Made by a program: the position numbers and the translations under genes
Notes under the pieces: generated by a model
What the model saw: the letters and a program-made list of their open reading frames with translations, nothing else
The model's database searches: none
Told to the model about the DNA's origin: nothing
Shown here: positions 59,272 to 64,000 of the stretch, in pieces
How positions within the stretch are numbered: position 1 is the stretch's first letter
Layout of the letters: each line of letters begins with the position of its first letter
Assembly: GCA_026214975.1 (NCBI GenBank)
Contig: CM047815.1
Coordinates: 61,263,852-61,327,851, forward strand
Source: Gentiana macrophylla
Lineage: Eukaryota; Streptophyta; Magnoliopsida; Gentianales; Gentianaceae
DNA length: 64,000 nucleotides
Reading direction: 5' to 3'

Positions 59272-60951
59272 TCACCACCCCTATCAAATCTCACAATCTT
59301 AATCTTATTTTCCTATTGATTCTCTACTTCTGCTTTGAAAACTTTAAAGACATCAAGTGCCTCACCCTTTTCAAACAAAAGGTAGACATACATGAATCTG
59401 GAAAAGTCATCAATAAATGTGATAAAATATTTTTGTCCATTAAGATACGGGGGTGTGAATAGTCCACATATATCAGTGTGTATGATCTCTAACAATTGAG
59501 AACTTCTTTTGGCACCTTTAGTGGACTTGTTTGTCTACTTTCCTTTAATGCATTCAATACAAGTTCCATAGTCAGAAAAATCTAGAGCTTTTAAGCACCA
59601 ACCTTTTAATTATTTCAATGGAGATATGTCACAATCTCCTATGCCAAAGTCGTTATAAGTTCTCATTAATGATGCTACTCTTATTGCCAATTTCACTAGT
59701 GTGCAAAGATAACAAACTATTCTCAAAAATAGAATCTAGATGAATTTTGAATAAATTTCCATCCAAATAACCAGAACCAATAACTTTATTAAATTTCAAA
59801 ACATCCACAACGTTATTATGAAAATGAAAACCAAAACATAAACGGGAAAGTCTTGAAACAGAAATAATGTTCTTAGAAAACGACGGAACATAAAAAATGT
59901 TTTCCAAAATCATATGAAAACCAGACTTCAAAACCAGCTTGTAACTTCCTACTCCCTCCACATGAGAACGCATCTTGTTTCCATAATAGATGTGTAGCTC
60001 ATTTTCCTTTGGTTTCCTAAGGTTTAAGAATCCCTGCACAGTATTGGCAATGTGAATTGTACAACCAGAATCAATCCACCAAGTATTATTCGAAATGTCA
60101 GCATAAAGAGATTCATGACACACAAAAATAAGATTACTATTCTTCTCAAGCCAAGACATAAACTTATGGCAATATTTCTTGAAATGGCCCTTTTTCTTGC
60201 AAAACAGACATTTGTCTTTCTAAAAGTTAGCATTCTTCATAAGGACAACCTTTTCGCCTTTGCTTTTCTTGAACTTATCTTTGCCGGTTCTCTTCAACTG
60301 AGACACCAAATGGGCACTTTCATGTGTCTCAGCCTTCGGCCTCTCTTCCTCTTGCACACACATGGTCAAACAATCATTAACATACCACTTTTCCTTCTGT
60401 GTGTTGTATGATATCTTAAAAGGCCCATTTTCAGGAGGAAGAGAGTTCATAATGAAGTGAACCAGAAACGCATCGGTAATCTGAATCTCCAGATTATTTA
60501 GCTTGGCAGCAATGTCCATCATCTTCATGATGTGCTCACGCCGCAGGCGTTTCTTTTCATGCACCATTGATGATAGTTTTTCATTGGGGCACTCCCAACA
60601 CTTCTCGAGATGCGATAAGTCTGTGCTTCAACAAAGCTGACCAAGTGGATTTCGCTTTGCCTGTATCAGAAATGGAGCTCTTAAATGGCTTGGAATTTTA
60701 GACTTCATGAGCATCAAACTTAAGCGATTAGATCGCTCCCACCGCTCATAAGCCAATTTCTCTTCTGGCGTACTTGATTCCGTAAGTGCTGGTGGAGCAT
60801 CCTTACGGAACGCCAAGTCCAAGTCTGTACAACCCAATGTCAAGAGAATGTCCTCTTTCCATTCACCAAAATTTTCACCAGTGAGCATTGGAATGACGGA
60901 TGAATCAAAAAGTGCAGTCGTAGGATAATCTGTCAATGACCACGACAACAA
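59272..60951 (-). pseudogene. Host copia: gag, protease and first half of integrase
   Basis: The minus strand begins with gag ('IPMLTGENFGEWKEDILLTL', 60951 onward), then 'LNNLEIQITDAFLVHFIMNS', a zinc knuckle 'CLFCKKKGHFKKYCHKF' near 60220-60165, the protease site 'WWIDSGCTIHIAN', a pre-integrase part ('ENIFYVPSFSKNIISVSRLS') and integrase ('LEIIHTDICGLF', 'FITFIDDFSRFMYVYLL'). Breaks lie near 60620, 60220, 59640 and 59500. At 59271 it stops at the solo LTR; the integrase continues in phase at 50974. Confidence 0.93.
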
Positions 60952-61906
60952 ACATATAAGTTATTATGAACAAGCATACATTCAAAGTGAATCAACAAAT
61001 GTCAATTCTGAAATTAGTAAATTCAAAACCTTCCTGTGGGTAGAGGTTGTAATCACTACATAGAATTTACTTTCAAAATAATAAGAATGAGGATTAATTA
61101 ATGAAGCGGGACAATCTATACATGTGGGCATAAGAAAATCCCCTTCCAATATTAATTTTCATTTTATTTCAATTAATCTCATAAAATAATTGCTTCCCTG
61201 TGGGGCCGAGTATTATTTGAATGAATTAATTGGTGAATAGGTATGTATCACTACTCTACCACTTATCATTATGTGAATTATCAATGTATTATTTATCATA
61301 CACTTCGGATGCTGTGGCTACTCCAAAATGCATAAAAAATAATCTCTCAATGTGATACATAAGGTATGATCAATTAGTCTCTAAATGTATACATAATTAA
61401 ACAAAATAATGAATACTTACGGAAGTCAGTAATGGGCTAATTTAGATCGTATCCTCCACAACAATTATAATCTCAAATTATTAATGTGAAACAAAATACA
61501 TTAAATTATTTGCAAGTTCATAATCGGAAAAGCTAGAATCACCGAAGTGATTCCCCGAAAGACTACCGAAAGTTGATCTGGCCCATTCAATTTTGTTTAT
61601 CTTTTTCTATTTGTGTTTTTATGTAAATAATGCATGGTCCAGATATTTTCTGTGTTGTTTTTTTAATAAATTTTATGGATGTAGTCCTTTCGTTTCATAA
61701 TAGACTTCATATTAATGAAAATGCAACTAATCGGATCGAACCATTACTTTTACACTAATAATATTGTCAAGGGCCCTTATTCTGTTATAATCAAAATTGA
61801 AAGAAACGATAATTATGACCCTATGGCCCAACTAACTTTTCGGCCCAAGACACATATGTGAAACAACCTAATACTCTAAAAGAATAATATTAGCCGGCAG
61901 TTACAA

Positions 61907-61909
<3 letters not shown>
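60952..61909. other. Non-coding leader side of the host copia
   Basis: AT-rich, no domain. It lies where the 5' leader and LTR of the minus-strand host copia should be. No tRNA-Met primer site could be found, so the 5' LTR is missing or too diverged to see. Confidence 0.4.

Positions 61910-61945
<36 letters not shown>
61910..61945. repeat. (ATT)n microsatellite
   Basis: Twelve ATT units. Confidence 0.95.
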
Positions 61946-61949
<4 letters not shown>

Positions 61950-62029
61950 TTTTATTACTGCACATGTGAACGATATAAGGAACGCGCAGCTAAAAGGAAG
62001 ACAACAGCTAAGGATTAATAAAATATAAA

Positions 62030-62640
62030 ATAATCTATCTATATAAATATTTATGAGAAAAAAACTGTCAATTGATCCACATTTCGCCAATTGACCCGGC
62101 CCAAACCCTGTTTGCCAATAAATAAATTAAAAAAACACAAAAAGCAAAATACAAATTACCCACAGAAATAAAACCACGCATTACATACACCACACTCCCA
62201 CTACCCACGCACATGCTATTCACAATAAATTTAAGATTAAAAAGAAAAAACCCAAAAATGTACTGCAATTTAAATTGCCGCGTTACACACCCATTATCCA
62301 CCTACTCCGCTCCTTCATCATCACAACTACTATCAACTACCAATATTTCAAGAACTTCACATTCGCTCATTACAATCACATCCTAAAAAATCTGTACATC
62401 ACATCTATGACCATTCATTTGAGCATTTTAGTTCTCCTTTCAAAACTTCTGCAAACCAATTCACCTGCAACACTATCATATCACATTCTTATTTGTTTAC
62501 TGCAAAACTTGCAGCAATTCGTAACACAACAAAACCAATTCACCTGCAACACTATCGTACATAAAACAAAAGGGAAGAAAAGGTTGTAGCTTTAACAATT
62601 TCAATCGCATTCATTCTGGCTTACGTTATTCATTCACTGC
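62030..62640. repeat. Second copy of the hairpin-headed repeat seen at 26791-27620
   Basis: Arms GTCAATTG (62067-62074) and CAATTGAC (62088-62095) followed by 'acccggcccaaaccctg' match the start of the block at 26795. Both continue into C-rich, ACAC-rich sequence in the same orientation. No coding function is visible. Confidence 0.55.
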
Positions 62641-64000
62641 AGAACCAGAAGCAGTGAATATTGGATTATTGCTTTCAAGAACAGGAGCACAATTGTGCGA
62701 CAATGAACGGAATAACAAGCATTTAAGTTACGTTCAAAACATATTCCTTACTTTCTTGCAGCATTGGAGTATTATCACACATAGGCATAATTTTTTCCTA
62801 AGATCACTTGTTTTAGCATTTGTTTTCCTATTCCCAAGCATAAACATTCAAGGAAAAAGCAACCACTGCCCCAGTATTGATGCTAAAATTGAACCAATTA
62901 AAAAAACAGCCTATGTATATAAACAGGATTCAAATTCCTCCAAACATATGTTTATTTCTTATTAGTACAATAAATTGTAGTGGAGCATATGTAATGTATA
63001 TAAGATTCCTAAGAAAACTAACTGACATGTGAAATGAAATTAATAGTTGGAACGGTGGTTTTCTTTAGCCCCTAATGTGAGACAATACTTCTACAAAATT
63101 CTCAAATCAGTTAATAACACACTCAAATAAGGATTCAACTCATAAGATGAAGAAATAAATGAATACCAGGTATCCATAACAACCAAAAGCAACCTAGCCA
63201 TCGAAGCTTTATCAGGAACAATTCAGGTAAATATAAACACTCTTGCAAAACAGAAGTATCGAACACTGTTGAAGAAGACTTTCTCACAAGCATGAAATAG
63301 AACATTCACAACAATATTCAGTAGCAAAATAAGCCCATAACCAATCTTATTTATATTAGCTTTCTTAGGAGCTCAAAACTCACCGTGAATATTGTTCTCC
63401 CGATTAAAAAATATAATGGTGTTATACTTACGATCTCGGTCTTCGCTGAACCTCCTCTCCCCCAATAGGAACACGAAATATCAAAAATCAGGCAAATGTA
63501 GGAAAAGGTTTTTTTTTTTTTAAAAAAAAAAAAAACCCAAATGGTGATGAGGTTAAGAATGACCACCCCTATCTATAGATGAGAGCCACTTTCTGTTAGC
63601 AGATACAATCTGCAGCACTATCTTCTTTGTTTGTGTAATTAGCAGTAATCCAATATGCTTCATCACACTAAGCTTAAGTAGTATAAAATTTTGACATACT
63701 GGTGAGTCATGGAAAGCTTCTACAAAGTGAACATCACCTTAACACCAACTCTGAAAATCCCTTCACCACCCATGTTCCCCAAGCCCCTACAACCTCACAC
63801 CCAGAAAGGTTTGCACAACCTAAACTAAAACAGAAACAGCCTTCCTCTGGCAGTAGAAGCATAGCAAATCATACAAGTATTTGAAAATAATAATAAAAAA
63901 TAAAAACAAATAGGCTCAGATCTTAAAAAGTAACAAGAATATTTCAGCAAGATTATTTCAGTCCAACTATTTTAACAAGATTATTTTAGTCCGATTATTT
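62641..64000. other. Intergenic, no supported gene
   Basis: AT-rich DNA. A T run followed by an A run (63510-63535) forms a potential hairpin. The last 60 bases contain a short tandem ('aagattattt(c/t)agtcc') that runs to the window edge. Open frames here show no domain. Confidence 0.5.

Overview
The window looks like transposon-rich nuclear DNA of a dicot plant. It has introns with GT/AG borders, many Ty1/copia elements primed by a tRNA-Met-type site (TGGTATCAGAG), LINE fragments, hAT-like remnants and AT microsatellites. The species cannot be named from the sequence. Only one gene looks intact: a four-exon NRT1/PTR-family (NPF3-type) transporter at 13621-16915. Other host-gene traces are broken pieces: one exon of ribosomal protein eL18, an unrecognised exon, a GDSL esterase/lipase fragment and a KELP coactivator fragment.

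Layout. 1-9470: two fields of degenerate tandem repeats (1-1435 and 8435-9470), a third tandem array carrying a repeated hairpin (3962-5660), and the eL18 and unknown exons. 9715-11206: GDSL and KELP remnants. 12471-17021: short repeats that form the upstream region of the NPF gene, then the gene itself. 18198-19074: a small retroposed element with a 15-bp target-site duplication (TSD). 21058-25995: a gypsy-type gag remnant and the internal part of an LTR element whose LTR lies at 25996-26790. 27621-32894: a copia element with both LTRs and a 5-bp TSD. 33989-35871: a hAT-like non-autonomous element. 36195-60951: one old minus-strand copia element ('host copia') that has been split twice.

The host copia is a nest of insertions. 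A 13.7-kb copia element (36475-50164, TSD ATACA) interrupts it at the integrase/RT junction. A solo LTR (50980-59266, TSD AATAT) interrupts its integrase. That solo LTR itself holds a 5'-truncated LINE (51794-54249, 12-bp TSD) and, at about 54762-58510, an endogenous geminivirus-like element.

The viral element is the main discovery. It has a perfect 9-bp stem with the geminivirus nonanucleotide TAATATTAC in the loop. It has Rep endonuclease fragments with motifs I, II and III, a full-length but interrupted movement-protein gene of the begomovirus BC1 (30K) type, a small hydrophobic ORF, and a coat-protein/NSP-type gene. The origin plus Rep module is present twice in inverted orientation, flanking the virion-sense genes. 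Having Rep on one side of the origin and a BC1-like gene plus coat protein in the virion sense resembles a large monopartite geminivirus (citlodavirus-like) more than a begomovirus DNA-B. A related LTR at 25996-26790 shows what the insertion site looked like before the viral DNA arrived.

A second observation concerns the sequence itself. In several transposon copies almost every CAG/CTG site differs from its sister copy while the bases between agree. This could be a long-read base-calling artefact at CHG-methylated cytosines, so some frame breaks described here may not be real.
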